The position numbers and the translations under genes are program-made. Shown one piece after another: positions 36,830 through 45,969 of a stretch of 64,000 nucleotides of DNA. Each line of letters begins with the position of its first letter. Position 1 is the stretch's first letter. The stretch covers positions 7,217 through 71,216 of the forward strand of contig JAPPHB010000002.1 in assembly GCA_028821195.1 (NCBI GenBank), given 5' to 3'. This stretch comes from Gammaproteobacteria bacterium (lineage in GTDB: Bacteria; Gemmatimonadota; Gemmatimonadetes; Longimicrobiales; Gaopeijiaceae). A model generated the notes under the pieces. It had not been told where the DNA came from and ran no database searches. It was given only the letters and a program-made list of their open reading frames with translations.

Positions 36830-37645
36830 TCAGATGCCGCTGAAGGCGCTGAAGCCCCCGTCGACGGGGATCACGGCGCCGGTGACGAACGACGCGGCGT
36901 CGCTAGCAAGCCAGCGGACCACCCCCGCCACCTCCACGGGCCTCCCCAGCCGCCCCATCGGGGTGTGTTCGATGATGCGCCTGGCCCGCGCGGTGTAGCT
37001 CCCGTCAGGCTTCACCAGCACCGCCCGGTTCTGCTCCGCCAGGAAGAAGCCGGGCGCGACCACATTGACTCGGAGACCGTCCCCGTGCCGGCGGGACAGT
37101 TCGACCGCCATCCAGCGCGTGAAGTTCTCGATGGCGGCCTTGGCGGCCGAGTAGGCCATGACGCCCGTGAGAACCCGGAGCACCGCCATCGACGAGATGT
37201 TCACGATGCAGCCGGCGCCCCGAGCGGCCATCGCCTCACCGAAGACCATGGACGGTACGACCGAGCCGTGGAGGTTCAGGCGGAGGGCTTCGTCGAAGGC
37301 ATCTGCGGGAACCGCGAAAATGCTCCTCTCGTCGCTGCGCGCACGCTTCACGTTCCCCCCCGCGGCGTTGACCAGCACATCCACCGCTCCCCACCGGTCC
37401 AGGAGCTCGCGACGTGCCCGGCGAAGCGCCTCTTCGTCAAGCACGTCCGCCTCCAGCGCAATGGCTCCACCGATCCCGGCAGCCTTCGCTTCAGCCTGGT
37501 CGCGGCGGCGGCCCAGGACCGCAACCCGCGCCCCCGCACGCCCCAGCTCCGCGGCGATCGCGCCGCCCAGCACCCCGTAGCCGCCGCACACCACCGCCAC
37601 CCTGCCGGTGAGGTCGAACGGATCGGTCTTCCCGCCCGAGCTCAC
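36830..37645 (-). CDS. SDR-family mannonate (fructuronate) oxidoreductase
   Basis: A 271-residue SDR: GGYGVLGG (21-28) binds the dinucleotide, NAAGGN (93-98) follows, the catalytic Ser is in NISSM (149-153), and YSAAK is at 165-169. The N-terminal DPFDLTGRVAVV and the LGRPVEVAGVVRWLASDAAS end fit SDRs that reduce fructuronate to mannonate in place of the unrelated UxuB; neighbouring uxuA supports this. GTG 37645 overlaps the upstream stop (GTGA). The precise substrate is inferred from position. Confidence 0.82.
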   Translation of the reverse strand: MSSGGKTDPFDLTGRVAVVCGGYGVLGGAIAAELGRAGARVAVLGRRRDQAEAKAAGIGGAIALEADVLDEEALRRARRELLDRWGAVDVLVNAAGGNVKRARSDERSIFAVPADAFDEALRLNLHGSVVPSMVFGEAMAARGAGCIVNISSMAVLRVLTGVMAYSAAKAAIENFTRWMAVELSRRHGDGLRVNVVAPGFFLAEQNRAVLVKPDGSYTARARRIIEHTPMGRLGRPVEVAGVVRWLASDAASFVTGAVIPVDGGFSAFSGI

Positions 37646-38952
37646 CCGCCCCGCTCGGCGAGCTGGCGCTCAATGGAATCGCGCATGTAGGGAAGGTGCC
37701 TGAGCGCGTTCTCGAAGTAGATCTTGCGCAGCACTTCGTCCGGAAGGCCGATCCCGTAGATGTTGTAACGCCCGTGGCCCGGCGAGCCGCCGTGGGTGCG
37801 GACCTGGGCCGGATGATAGAAGTGCTCGTCGAACGTCTCCAGGAAGCGCCAGTGCGGGGTCCAGAAGTCGTCGATCGTGCGTTGCTGGTTGCCATCGGTG
37901 CCGAAGAGGATGCGGTCCTGGTACTTGAGGAAGAACTCCCTCCAGAGCCGGGGCGCGCGGCCCAGGTCCTGAATCGCCGCCGAGGTCTCGAGATCGGCGT
38001 TCGGGTAGGTGTCCAGCAGCGCGGCGAGCCTCCCCGGATCGTAGTAGAGCATCGCCATGTGCCCGAGCACGAAGCGTGTGCGCGGGTGTTTGGCGAGCAT
38101 CCTCTCGCGCGCCTGCTCGATCACCTCCCGGGGCGGCCCGGACGCATAGAGGTTGCCGCTCGTGCTCCCCGGATGCCGCCACAGGCCGGCTTCGTAGCGC
38201 TCGTTGAGGGGGCCGATGGGATAGAAGCGACCCACCGAGTCGCTGGTGTGGATCATCACCGGCATGTCGTATTTCGCGGCCATTGCCCACACGGCATCGA
38301 GGCGAGGATCGTCGGCCTGGATGAAGCTGCCGTCGGGATTGCGCACGCCCTGGCCCAGCGACTTCGACACCTTGAGGCCCCTTGCGCCGGCCAGGAATCC
38401 CCGTTCCATCTGCCCGGCCATCCACTCGGACCAGCCGGCCTCGTTGATGCCTTCGAGGTTCAGGGTGACGAAGTTCACCACCCGGTCCCGGTACGCCTCC
38501 CCCACCGCCAGCGTCGAGTCGAGGTGCGTCCCGGTGCCGCCGTTCAGGTTGATGATCGCGCCCATGCCGATGGAGTCCATGAGGGCGATCAGGCTCTCGT
38601 ACGCCTCGCGCGTGGTAAGTTCGCGGCCATGCACGTGGAAGTCGATGGCCGGGAATTTCGCGCGCGTGATGTTGGTTCTGGGGAGCCGGAGCAGGATGTA
38701 GGGCATGGGCGGCTGCTCGTATCCGACCGGTTCCCAGCCCTCCGGGGGAAGGGTCGCCTCCAGGGGCGGCATCGGGGGAATCCAGACGGCGCCCTCGGCC
38801 ATCCCTTCGGGCGCGCGCGGGATGACGGGAATGGGGGTTCCGTCGCGGGCCAGTATGGTGTCGTTGCCCTGCCGGGCTTCGGCCGGCTGGCCCGGGAGAA
38901 CGGCGAACAGCGCCGCGGCGAACAGGGCATGAGTCACGAACGAACAACGCAT
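37642..38952 (-). CDS. Exported amidohydrolase (amidohydrolase_2 type)
   Basis: The 436-residue protein has a signal peptide (first ~26 residues, ending AEARQ) and a TIM-barrel metal hydrolase domain: DFHVHGRE gives the HxH pair, MIHTSDS and FVLGHMAM further His, and ILFGTDGN the catalytic Asp. Members hydrolyse or decarboxylate many substrates, so the reaction is open; lactone hydrolysis of an oxidised sugar would suit the PQQ dehydrogenase upstream, but this is speculation. Its stop overlaps the SDR start. Confidence 0.8.
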   Translation of the reverse strand: MRCSFVTHALFAAALFAVLPGQPAEARQGNDTILARDGTPIPVIPRAPEGMAEGAVWIPPMPPLEATLPPEGWEPVGYEQPPMPYILLRLPRTNITRAKFPAIDFHVHGRELTTREAYESLIALMDSIGMGAIINLNGGTGTHLDSTLAVGEAYRDRVVNFVTLNLEGINEAGWSEWMAGQMERGFLAGARGLKVSKSLGQGVRNPDGSFIQADDPRLDAVWAMAAKYDMPVMIHTSDSVGRFYPIGPLNERYEAGLWRHPGSTSGNLYASGPPREVIEQARERMLAKHPRTRFVLGHMAMLYYDPGRLAALLDTYPNADLETSAAIQDLGRAPRLWREFFLKYQDRILFGTDGNQQRTIDDFWTPHWRFLETFDEHFYHPAQVRTHGGSPGHGRYNIYGIGLPDEVLRKIYFENALRHLPYMRDSIERQLAERGG

Positions 38953-38977
38953 GGGTCCTACCTCCTGTCCCGCTCCC

Positions 38978-41101
38978 TCAACCTCTCGGGAGGGCGCGTG
39001 TCATGTAGTCGACGATCGCCGCACGCTGCTCCGGCGTGGTCGAATTGATGAAGCCGCGGGCGTACTTGTCGCCCACGAACAGCCGCCACTCCTCGGCGCT
39101 GCGGCGGATGTTGATGATCCGGTCGGCGGAGTGACACCGCGTGCAGGCCTCGCGCGCGAGATCCCTCCCGGGCAGATCCGGCAGCTCCGCTCCCCCCATC
39201 CCGCCCAGGTATCCGTCGGGAGGCGGCTCGACCGGCGGGGGCGCCGGGGGCGCCTGCAACTCCATCGACGGCGCGGGCAGGTCCGCGTCCAGCGCGAAGG
39301 TGTAGACCCGGCCCGGCGCGTAGCTGCCGCCCCGACCGGTCACGACCGAGACGTATTGCCGGTCGTCCAGCATGTACGTCACGGGATTCGCAAAGCCGGG
39401 CGCGAGCGGGTATTCCCACAGCATCTCGCCGTCGTCCGCGCGATAGGCGTTGAAGGACCCGCCGCCGTTCCCGTGGAACACCAGGTTGCCGGCGGTGGTC
39501 AGCGTTCCGCCGGAGACGCCCCGCTGCTCGAAGCGGTGCCGCCAGCGCTCCTCCTGCGCGACAGGATCCCACGCGGCCAGAAAGGCTCCGGAGCCTCCCA
39601 TCCCGACCACCATGGGGTCGATCTCCCGATCCCGGGGCCCGGCCTGGGGCAGGACGGCGGGAAGCTCGGCGGCCACGTCGACGCCCCTGATCGGCCCTGC
39701 GGCCGGCCGGCGGCGTCCCATGCCGAAGCCCGGCTGCCCGGGCTCGATGGCGAAATCCGGATCCACGGAGAACCAGCGCGAGGTCTCCTGCCCCGGCAGA
39801 TAGACCAGGCCGGTGGCCGGATTCCACGAGGTGGCGTGCCAGTTGTGGGCGCCGTCCGATCCGGGAGAGATGAGCGCGCCCTCGATGCCGTAACGGGCGA
39901 AGTCGGTCTCGATCGGGCGCCCGGTCTCCGGGTCGTACCCCGTTGCCCACGTCACCCGCGCAAACGGCTCCGCGGAGATGAACTCGCCGGTCACGCGATC
40001 GATCACGTAGAAGAAGCCGTTCTTGGGCGCCTGCATGATGACCTGGCGGTCGCGCCCGTCGATGACCAGATCGGCGAGGATGAGCGGCTGGGTGGCGGCG
40101 TAGTCCCAATCGTCGCCGGGCGTGGTCTGGTAGTGCCAGACGTACTCGCCCGTGCGCGGGCGCACCGCCATGATCGAGGTGAGGTAGAGGTTGTCGCCGC
40201 CCCCGGGGCTCCGGATATCGCGCGCCCAGGGCCCTCCGTTCCCGACCCCGAAGTAGAGCAGGTCCAGCTCCGGATCCCAGGCCATCCCGTCCCACACCGT
40301 CCCACCGCCGCCGTAGCGCCACCAGGCGCCGGTCCAGGTCTCGGCCGCCCGCTCCAGGGCCTCGCTCTCGAAGGGCTCGGTGGGATCACCCGGCACCGTG
40401 TAGAAGCGCCAGATCAGCTCGCCGGTCTGCGCGTCGTAGGCCGACACGAAGCCGCGCACGCCGAACTCGGCGCCGCTGATGCCCGTGATCACCATGCCGT
40501 CGACGATGCGCGGGGCGCCGGTGATGCTGTAGTCGTCGAGCGGGCTCCGCACCTGCACCCGCCACACCTCCTCCCCCGTTCCCGCGTCCAGCGCGGCCAG
40601 GCTCCCGTTCAGGAGCCCCACATAGACCTTGCCGTCGTAGAGGGCGACGCCCCGGTTGACCGGACCGCAGCACAGGCTCGGTCCCCGCCGGTGCCGGATT
40701 CCGCGCGCATCGGTGACGTACTGCGTCTGCGGGATCCCGGGGTCCCAGCGCCACTTCTCCGCGCCCGTGCGCGCGTCCACGGCGAAGACGACGCTCCAGG
40801 TGAGCGTGCCGTACATGGTCCCGCCCGCGACGATCGGCGTCCCCTCCAGTTGGCCCGGGTACGAGCCGGTGTCGTAGCTCCAGGCCAGGCCGAGCCGGTC
40901 CACGTTGCCGGCGTCGACCTGGTCGAGGGGGCTGTGGTGGGTGCCGTCCTGGTCGCGGCCGTAGTTGAGCCACTCCCCGGGGGGCGGGTCGAGCAGGATC
41001 TCCTGGTGCGGGTAGCCTTCCGACTCCTGCCCTTCCGCGATAAACGCTCCTGCGCCGGCCACCACGGCCAGGAGGAGCCACATCCTTCGGTTGCGAATCA
41101 A
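38978..41101 (-). CDS. PQQ-dependent dehydrogenase with C-terminal cytochrome c domain
   Basis: About 707 residues: a signal peptide (RNRRMWLLLAVVAGAG), an eight-bladed quinoprotein propeller, and a short cytochrome c domain with the heme site CTRCH (about 653-657). The propeller has adjacent cysteines (PSLCCGPVNRG) and TTPGDDWDYAATQP, as in the 8619 paralogue. It should oxidise a sugar or alcohol in the periplasm and send electrons through its own heme. TTG 41101 is preferred as start because GAGG is 8 bases upstream and it keeps the basic n-region; ATG 41083 is the alternative. Its place between the lyase and the amidohydrolase links it to glycan breakdown. Confidence 0.88.
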   Translation of the reverse strand: MIRNRRMWLLLAVVAGAGAFIAEGQESEGYPHQEILLDPPPGEWLNYGRDQDGTHHSPLDQVDAGNVDRLGLAWSYDTGSYPGQLEGTPIVAGGTMYGTLTWSVVFAVDARTGAEKWRWDPGIPQTQYVTDARGIRHRRGPSLCCGPVNRGVALYDGKVYVGLLNGSLAALDAGTGEEVWRVQVRSPLDDYSITGAPRIVDGMVITGISGAEFGVRGFVSAYDAQTGELIWRFYTVPGDPTEPFESEALERAAETWTGAWWRYGGGGTVWDGMAWDPELDLLYFGVGNGGPWARDIRSPGGGDNLYLTSIMAVRPRTGEYVWHYQTTPGDDWDYAATQPLILADLVIDGRDRQVIMQAPKNGFFYVIDRVTGEFISAEPFARVTWATGYDPETGRPIETDFARYGIEGALISPGSDGAHNWHATSWNPATGLVYLPGQETSRWFSVDPDFAIEPGQPGFGMGRRRPAAGPIRGVDVAAELPAVLPQAGPRDREIDPMVVGMGGSGAFLAAWDPVAQEERWRHRFEQRGVSGGTLTTAGNLVFHGNGGGSFNAYRADDGEMLWEYPLAPGFANPVTYMLDDRQYVSVVTGRGGSYAPGRVYTFALDADLPAPSMELQAPPAPPPVEPPPDGYLGGMGGAELPDLPGRDLAREACTRCHSADRIINIRRSAEEWRLFVGDKYARGFINSTTPEQRAAIVDYMTRALPRG

Positions 41102-41162
41102 GCCCGGGACCTCGCGCGGTTGGGTGCGTGTCTCATGCCGAAATAGTATGCCCGCGGCCGCG

Positions 41163-43826
41163 TCACGCACACGGCAGGCCGTCCATCCGCCACCCCGACG
41201 ACTGCAGCCGGTCGATCAGGTAGGGAACCCCGAAGGCGTGGGTCCAGCCGAAGACCCGGATTCCGCTTGAGAACGCCCAGTTGGGCATGCGCCCGCCGGC
41301 GAAGGGATCGTTGTCCCGGCCGGGCAGGCGGCTCACGGCCTCCATCTGCGTGACGAGTTCGCGTTGCGTCGTGTAGCTGCCGAACGGCCGCGCCATCGCA
41401 TCCGTTCGCAGGTACGCCGCCCGCCGGCACGCTTCGGTCAGGAACTCCGGGCTGCCGGTCAGGTCGTACCCGACCACCAGCGGGTGGATGCTCGCGAGAT
41501 ACGACTCCATGTCGTGATCGAGGGGAGGGGTAGCGAGCAAGCTGCGGGCGTGCTCGATCTGGCCGAGCTCCACCTCCCGGTCATCGAACAACTGGAGGTA
41601 CTTGCCCAGCCCGTGGGTGAGGTAGTGCTGGGAGTAGCCGAAGCGGTCGATGACCATGCGGCCGCCCTGCGTCTTCTGCAGCTCCAGAACCCGGCTCAAC
41701 CGGTCCTCGAGTTCCTCGCGATGGATGTCCTCCCGGGTCGCGTCGTAGAGTTCGGCCAGATTCCACACCGACAGATAGAGCCTGCGCCCGGTGAGCCCGT
41801 GCTCCCCGAAGACCCGCTTGCGGTAGTAGTCCCCCGTCAGCCGGGCCACCTCGAGTCCCCGGTGATACCCGCTCAGGTAGTAGCTTGCCAGCCAGCCCGC
41901 GATCCAGACGTGGGCCGAGTACAGCGCGACCGCCTGCTGGTTGGTGTGGCGGGTGCCCATCCCCACGTACGGGCTTCCCTCCGGCTCTTCGAGCGATGTC
42001 CAGTAGTCGAGCGCGGCATTGGTGTCGCCCCGGTAGACCGGGCCCGTCGGCCAGTGCAGGTTGTCCACGTCCATGGTGTGGCGGCTCATGGCCTGGGCCT
42101 GGAGGTAGTCGTCCCGGCTGCCCGTCCGCATGAAGTTGAACCACCACTGGAAGTCCTGCGCCGGCTCGTTGTTGCCCCACTGCACCCAGCCGCCCCCGCG
42201 GTAGTAGGTCTTCAGGTCGCCGTAGTCGAACATCCCGTACCAGGGCGCCCAGTCGCGGTTGAAGCGCATGTAGCGGAACTTGTACTGAAGACCCCGTTCC
42301 AGCGCCGGAATCCGGTTGTCGGCGGTCGCGAAGGTGCCGTAGACCCCCGAATCCCGGTACCACGCGGGCGGCGCGTGCGCGACGGGCGGATCGAGGACCG
42401 CGAGCGCGGACGCCCTCACGGTCGCGAGATCGGCGTCGCCGTCGTGGAAGTCGAGCACCAGCTCGGTCGTCTTGGTGATGCCCCGGGCGAAGTTGCCCAC
42501 CATGTCCCCGTCGGCCTGGGGGCTCGCACGCTGGAAGCCTTTCGGCGGATGGTCCGGAGGCCAGGTGTAGGCATGCATCCGGCGCGCCTCCAGATCCACG
42601 GCAAGGCGGTTCGGATACTCCTCCAGCATCCCGCGCATGCCGATGCCGATGCCCCTCTCGCCGTCGGAGAGGTCGATCCATCCCTCGGCGCGTTCGGCCT
42701 CCGCGACTGCGCGGTCCGAGGCGACGGTGGCCGAGAATCCCCCGATCCGTTCATCCGGTCCGGACTCGGGTATGGGCGGGACGCCGTCCGCGTCCGGACC
42801 GGTCTGGAGCACCGAGAAAGTGGAAGCGCCCGCGGTGTTCTCCTCCAGCAGGGTCGGCTCGCCGCTCTCCCACCAGCGGCCCCCGCGGAGGGCGGTGCGG
42901 AACACCGGGTCCGCGCCCAGGCGGTACGCGAGCCCGAGCCCCGCCGAGGCGATCATGTCGTCCGGCCGGGTGATGCCGGCGTCCATCGAGCGTTCGAACT
43001 CGTCGACGATCAGCTCCCCCTGGGTGGCCACGTCGCGATGCTGCCGGCCCTCCAGCGGGGCGCCCTGGTCCGGATTTCCCGTGTAGGTGACGGTGTGGAG
43101 AACCTTCAGGTGCGCCCTTCCCGCGTACGCGTGGATGTAGGTGACGAAGGGGGAGGGAGGGTGTTCGGGCCGCTGGTAGCGGTACTCTCCCTCGATCCGA
43201 AGGATGGCGTGCATCGGCCCCGAGCCCCTCTCGACGAAGGTCTGATGGATCACGGCGGACGACGCGTCCACGCCATCGGCGTCCACGAGGTCCAGAAACG
43301 ACCCGCGCGCGCCGATCCCCTCGGCGATCACGTGCCCGGGCCCGAAGCCGTCGCCCGCCGGGTTGAACTCGACCCGGTCGACGAACCCGCTTCCGCCCTT
43401 CTGCACGCGAACCCGGAGCGGCCCGGTGTCGATCTCGGCGAACCCGTTCTGGCGCTGGTTGTTCACAAACCGGATCGGAGACTCGACCTCCACGGTGCGC
43501 CGCACCTCCGGCCCGTGCTCCACCGTGTACCGCCCGGAGCCATCGGTGAAGAAATCGACCCAGATCCACTTGAGGCTCCCGTCCGCGAGGCCCCAGGTGG
43601 TCACCGGCGTGATCTGGGAGGGGATCTCTACGCCAGCGCCGTTGCGTACTCGCACGTTCTCGGTGGAGACCAGCTCCCCCTGCGGAAACGGAATGCCGAA
43701 CGTGACCGGCGCCCCCGGACGCTCTCCCTCGACCGTGATCGGGATCTGCGCGGAACGCGGGGCGCACGCGAGGAGCAGCGTACCCGCGGTCAGCGCGACG
43801 ACGAGGATGAGCTTCGGCGCGTTCAT
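41163..43826 (-). CDS. RGLX/YetA-like polysaccharide lyase family lipoprotein
   Basis: An 887-residue lipoprotein (lipobox TLLLAC, C21). Residues of about 27-110 (VTFGIPFPQGELVSTENVRV, then WGLADGSLKWIWVDF) read as the N-terminal RIFT-barrel of PcRGLX/YetA-like proteins, whose best-known member is an exo-rhamnogalacturonan lyase. The C-terminal half is rich in Trp/Tyr and long helices (SAHVWIAGWLASYYLSG), consistent with an alpha/alpha toroid. Active-site residues cannot be assigned from sequence alone. ATG 43826 overlaps the nagB-like stop as ATGA. It likely cleaves an acidic glycan at the surface or in the periplasm. Confidence 0.65.
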   Translation of the reverse strand: MNAPKLILVVALTAGTLLLACAPRSAQIPITVEGERPGAPVTFGIPFPQGELVSTENVRVRNGAGVEIPSQITPVTTWGLADGSLKWIWVDFFTDGSGRYTVEHGPEVRRTVEVESPIRFVNNQRQNGFAEIDTGPLRVRVQKGGSGFVDRVEFNPAGDGFGPGHVIAEGIGARGSFLDLVDADGVDASSAVIHQTFVERGSGPMHAILRIEGEYRYQRPEHPPSPFVTYIHAYAGRAHLKVLHTVTYTGNPDQGAPLEGRQHRDVATQGELIVDEFERSMDAGITRPDDMIASAGLGLAYRLGADPVFRTALRGGRWWESGEPTLLEENTAGASTFSVLQTGPDADGVPPIPESGPDERIGGFSATVASDRAVAEAERAEGWIDLSDGERGIGIGMRGMLEEYPNRLAVDLEARRMHAYTWPPDHPPKGFQRASPQADGDMVGNFARGITKTTELVLDFHDGDADLATVRASALAVLDPPVAHAPPAWYRDSGVYGTFATADNRIPALERGLQYKFRYMRFNRDWAPWYGMFDYGDLKTYYRGGGWVQWGNNEPAQDFQWWFNFMRTGSRDDYLQAQAMSRHTMDVDNLHWPTGPVYRGDTNAALDYWTSLEEPEGSPYVGMGTRHTNQQAVALYSAHVWIAGWLASYYLSGYHRGLEVARLTGDYYRKRVFGEHGLTGRRLYLSVWNLAELYDATREDIHREELEDRLSRVLELQKTQGGRMVIDRFGYSQHYLTHGLGKYLQLFDDREVELGQIEHARSLLATPPLDHDMESYLASIHPLVVGYDLTGSPEFLTEACRRAAYLRTDAMARPFGSYTTQRELVTQMEAVSRLPGRDNDPFAGGRMPNWAFSSGIRVFGWTHAFGVPYLIDRLQSSGWRMDGLPCA

Positions 43827-44674
43827 GGGCTTCGGGCTCGGACCCGCGCCCCCGAGGCGGGATCCAGGAAGAGTGTGGCGTTGTGGTGGCGGCGCAGAAT
43901 CGACGCCGGGCATGCCGTGACGATCGGGCCGTTGAGCGCGTCGTGCACGGCGTCCGCCTTGCGCTCTCCCGGCACCACGCAGTTGATGACCGCGCTGCTC
44001 ATGATGGCCGGAACCGTCAGCGTGAGCGCGCGCCGCGGGGTCTCGTCGAACGAGGGAAACCAGCCGTCGTGCACCTGCTGCAGGCGGCAGGCATCGTCGA
44101 GCTCGACCTCCTTCACCAGGAGCGGGTCGTCGAAATCGGCCACGGGCGGGTCGTTGAAGGCGATGTGTCCGTTCTCGCCGATGCCGATACAGGCCACGTC
44201 CAGGGGGTGCGCCCGGAGGAGCGACTCGTATCGGTCGATCTCTCCCTGCAGATCATCCGCGTCACCGCGCATCAGGTGTACGCGGCCCGGCCGCACGGCG
44301 TCCAGCAGGTGCTCGCGCAGGAACCTGCGGAAGCTCGCGGGATGCTCCTCCGGGAGCTCCGTGTACTCGTCGAGGTGGAAGACGGTGACCCTGGCCCAGT
44401 CGATGGCCTTCCGCCTCAAGGCTCCCAGGAACGACAACTGAGACACCGCGGCGGCAAACACCAGATTGGCTTCCCCTCTGCTCGCGATGGCGGAGGCGAG
44501 CCACCTCTCGACGCCCGCGGCGGCCGCCTCCCCCAGCTCCGCGAGCGAGGCGTACACCTCCACACGGAGCGCGCCCCTGCGGAACGACCGGGTGGGGCCC
44601 ACCTCGGGGCTGCCCGCGCTTCCCGCCCGGGGATCCTCCCTTGACGCGCGCGCCCGAACCGACGTTTCGTTCAT
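43823..44674 (-). CDS. Divergent NagB-family sugar-phosphate isomerase/deaminase
   Basis: A 283-residue protein of the glucosamine-6-phosphate deaminase/6-phosphogluconolactonase superfamily. VFHLDEYTELPEEHPASFRR and CIGIGENGHIAFNDPP align with the NagB catalytic regions, and VVPGERKADAVHDAL with its C-terminal part. The usual TGSTP phosphate loop is replaced (VFAAAVSQLSFLG), and Asp stands where NagB usually has Glu after HIAFN. It may deaminate an amino-sugar phosphate, or act on another sugar phosphate. ATG 44674 overlaps the transporter stop (ATGA). Confidence 0.72.
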   Translation of the reverse strand: MNETSVRARASREDPRAGSAGSPEVGPTRSFRRGALRVEVYASLAELGEAAAAGVERWLASAIASRGEANLVFAAAVSQLSFLGALRRKAIDWARVTVFHLDEYTELPEEHPASFRRFLREHLLDAVRPGRVHLMRGDADDLQGEIDRYESLLRAHPLDVACIGIGENGHIAFNDPPVADFDDPLLVKEVELDDACRLQQVHDGWFPSFDETPRRALTLTVPAIMSSAVINCVVPGERKADAVHDALNGPIVTACPASILRRHHNATLFLDPASGARVRARSP

Positions 44675-45969
44675 CCGAGGAGTCCCGTGACGGCGAACCA
44701 CGTCGTGACCAGCGAGAACGCGATCACCGCGATCAGCCCCGCATTCCATCCCGGCGTGGCGAGATGCCCCTCTCCCATCACCTCGCGCCGGTTCAGCAGG
44801 TAGAACGCGGGGATGGCCACGGCGGGCAGTATGGCCGCCTGCAGCGCCATGGCGATCACCATGAGCACCGGCGGCGTCTGCTCCAGGAACACCGAACCGA
44901 AGGAGAACAGGAGCCCCAACCCGATCAGGAGCCTCGACGACCGCGAGCGCAGATCCCGCTTCCACCCCGCGTAGTCGGCGACCAGCCAGGGCGCGATCAG
45001 CACCAGGGGAAACACCGTGGACAGCCCCGCCCCGGAGATCCCCACGATCAGCAGGAAGGCCGCCAGGTCGCCTCCGATCGGCTCCAGCAGCCCGATCATC
45101 TCCAGCGTCGACTCCATGGTCATGCCGTGCACGAACAGGGTGCCGGCCGCCACTGCCATGACCATCGCGCTCAGGAAGACCATCACCGACGCCGACACCA
45201 GCGCGTCCCGCTTCTCGCGGCCGAGATCGTCCACGGTCCACCCCTTCTCGGCCACCACCGTGCTCCGCACGATGAAGACCGCCGCCGAACAGGTCGTGCC
45301 CGCCATGGCGGCCACCAGGCGGCTGGCGTCCGGCGTGTCGGGGATCGACGGGACCATGCCCGCGACCACCGCGGAGTACGTCGGCGATACCATGAAGAAG
45401 ACGGCGACGAAGCAGAACACCATCAGGATGACGAAGACGGTCAGGACCTTCTCGAAGAGCCGGTAGTGCCCGAACCAGAGCATCAGGAAGATGGCGCTGG
45501 CGACCGCCAGCACGATCCAGCCGGTCGGGACCACGAGCGCATCCCCCGGCGAGGCGAGCCGGATCCCTTCCTGGAGCAGCTCCGCGACGATCCCCATCAC
45601 CCCGGTCAGCGCGACCAGCTCGCCCAACACCAGCGCGGCCAGCACGTACAGAGCCAGAACCTTCCCGACCCTGGGGATGCCGGTCTTGAAGCTCTGCAGC
45701 GCCGTCCGCCCGGTAACCAGCGTCAGGCGCCCGAACCCCACCATCAGCACGTAGGTGAAGATCCCCGACAGCACGAGCGCCCAAAGCAGGTTCATGCCGT
45801 ACCGGGCGCCCGCCATCCCCATGGTGGTGATGCTGCCCGTGCCGATGTTGTACCCAATCAGGAAAAGTCCCGGCCCCACTGCACTCAGTGCGACCAGGGC
45901 CTTCCCGGAAAGCGACCGCCCGCTCGTGGCGGACTGCTTCACCGGCTGGGGGCGGCGGGGCCGATTCAT
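44671..45969 (-). CDS. Nramp-related transporter lacking the canonical metal-binding motif
   Basis: A 432-residue inner-membrane protein with about 11 hydrophobic helices in the Nramp (LeuT-like) order. In TM1 the canonical DPGN is replaced by GYNIGTGS (39-46), and in TM6 the usual M-P-H region reads GTTCSAAVFIVRST. Without these Asp, Asn, Met and His residues classical Mn/Fe transport is doubtful. The position inside the glycan operon suggests uptake of a metal with another ligand set, or of an organic product. ATG 45969 overlaps the upstream stop (ATGA). Confidence 0.75.
   Translation of the reverse strand: MNRPRRPQPVKQSATSGRSLSGKALVALSAVGPGLFLIGYNIGTGSITTMGMAGARYGMNLLWALVLSGIFTYVLMVGFGRLTLVTGRTALQSFKTGIPRVGKVLALYVLAALVLGELVALTGVMGIVAELLQEGIRLASPGDALVVPTGWIVLAVASAIFLMLWFGHYRLFEKVLTVFVILMVFCFVAVFFMVSPTYSAVVAGMVPSIPDTPDASRLVAAMAGTTCSAAVFIVRSTVVAEKGWTVDDLGREKRDALVSASVMVFLSAMVMAVAAGTLFVHGMTMESTLEMIGLLEPIGGDLAAFLLIVGISGAGLSTVFPLVLIAPWLVADYAGWKRDLRSRSSRLLIGLGLLFSFGSVFLEQTPPVLMVIAMALQAAILPAVAIPAFYLLNRREVMGEGHLATPGWNAGLIAVIAFSLVTTWFAVTGLLG

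Noticed and set aside
38951..44441. Long plus-strand frames opposite the PQQ dehydrogenase and lyase-like genes
   Set aside because: They are antisense shadows: composition is Arg/Gly/Asp/Val-rich without motifs, and the minus-strand proteins have signal peptides, heme and PQQ motifs.
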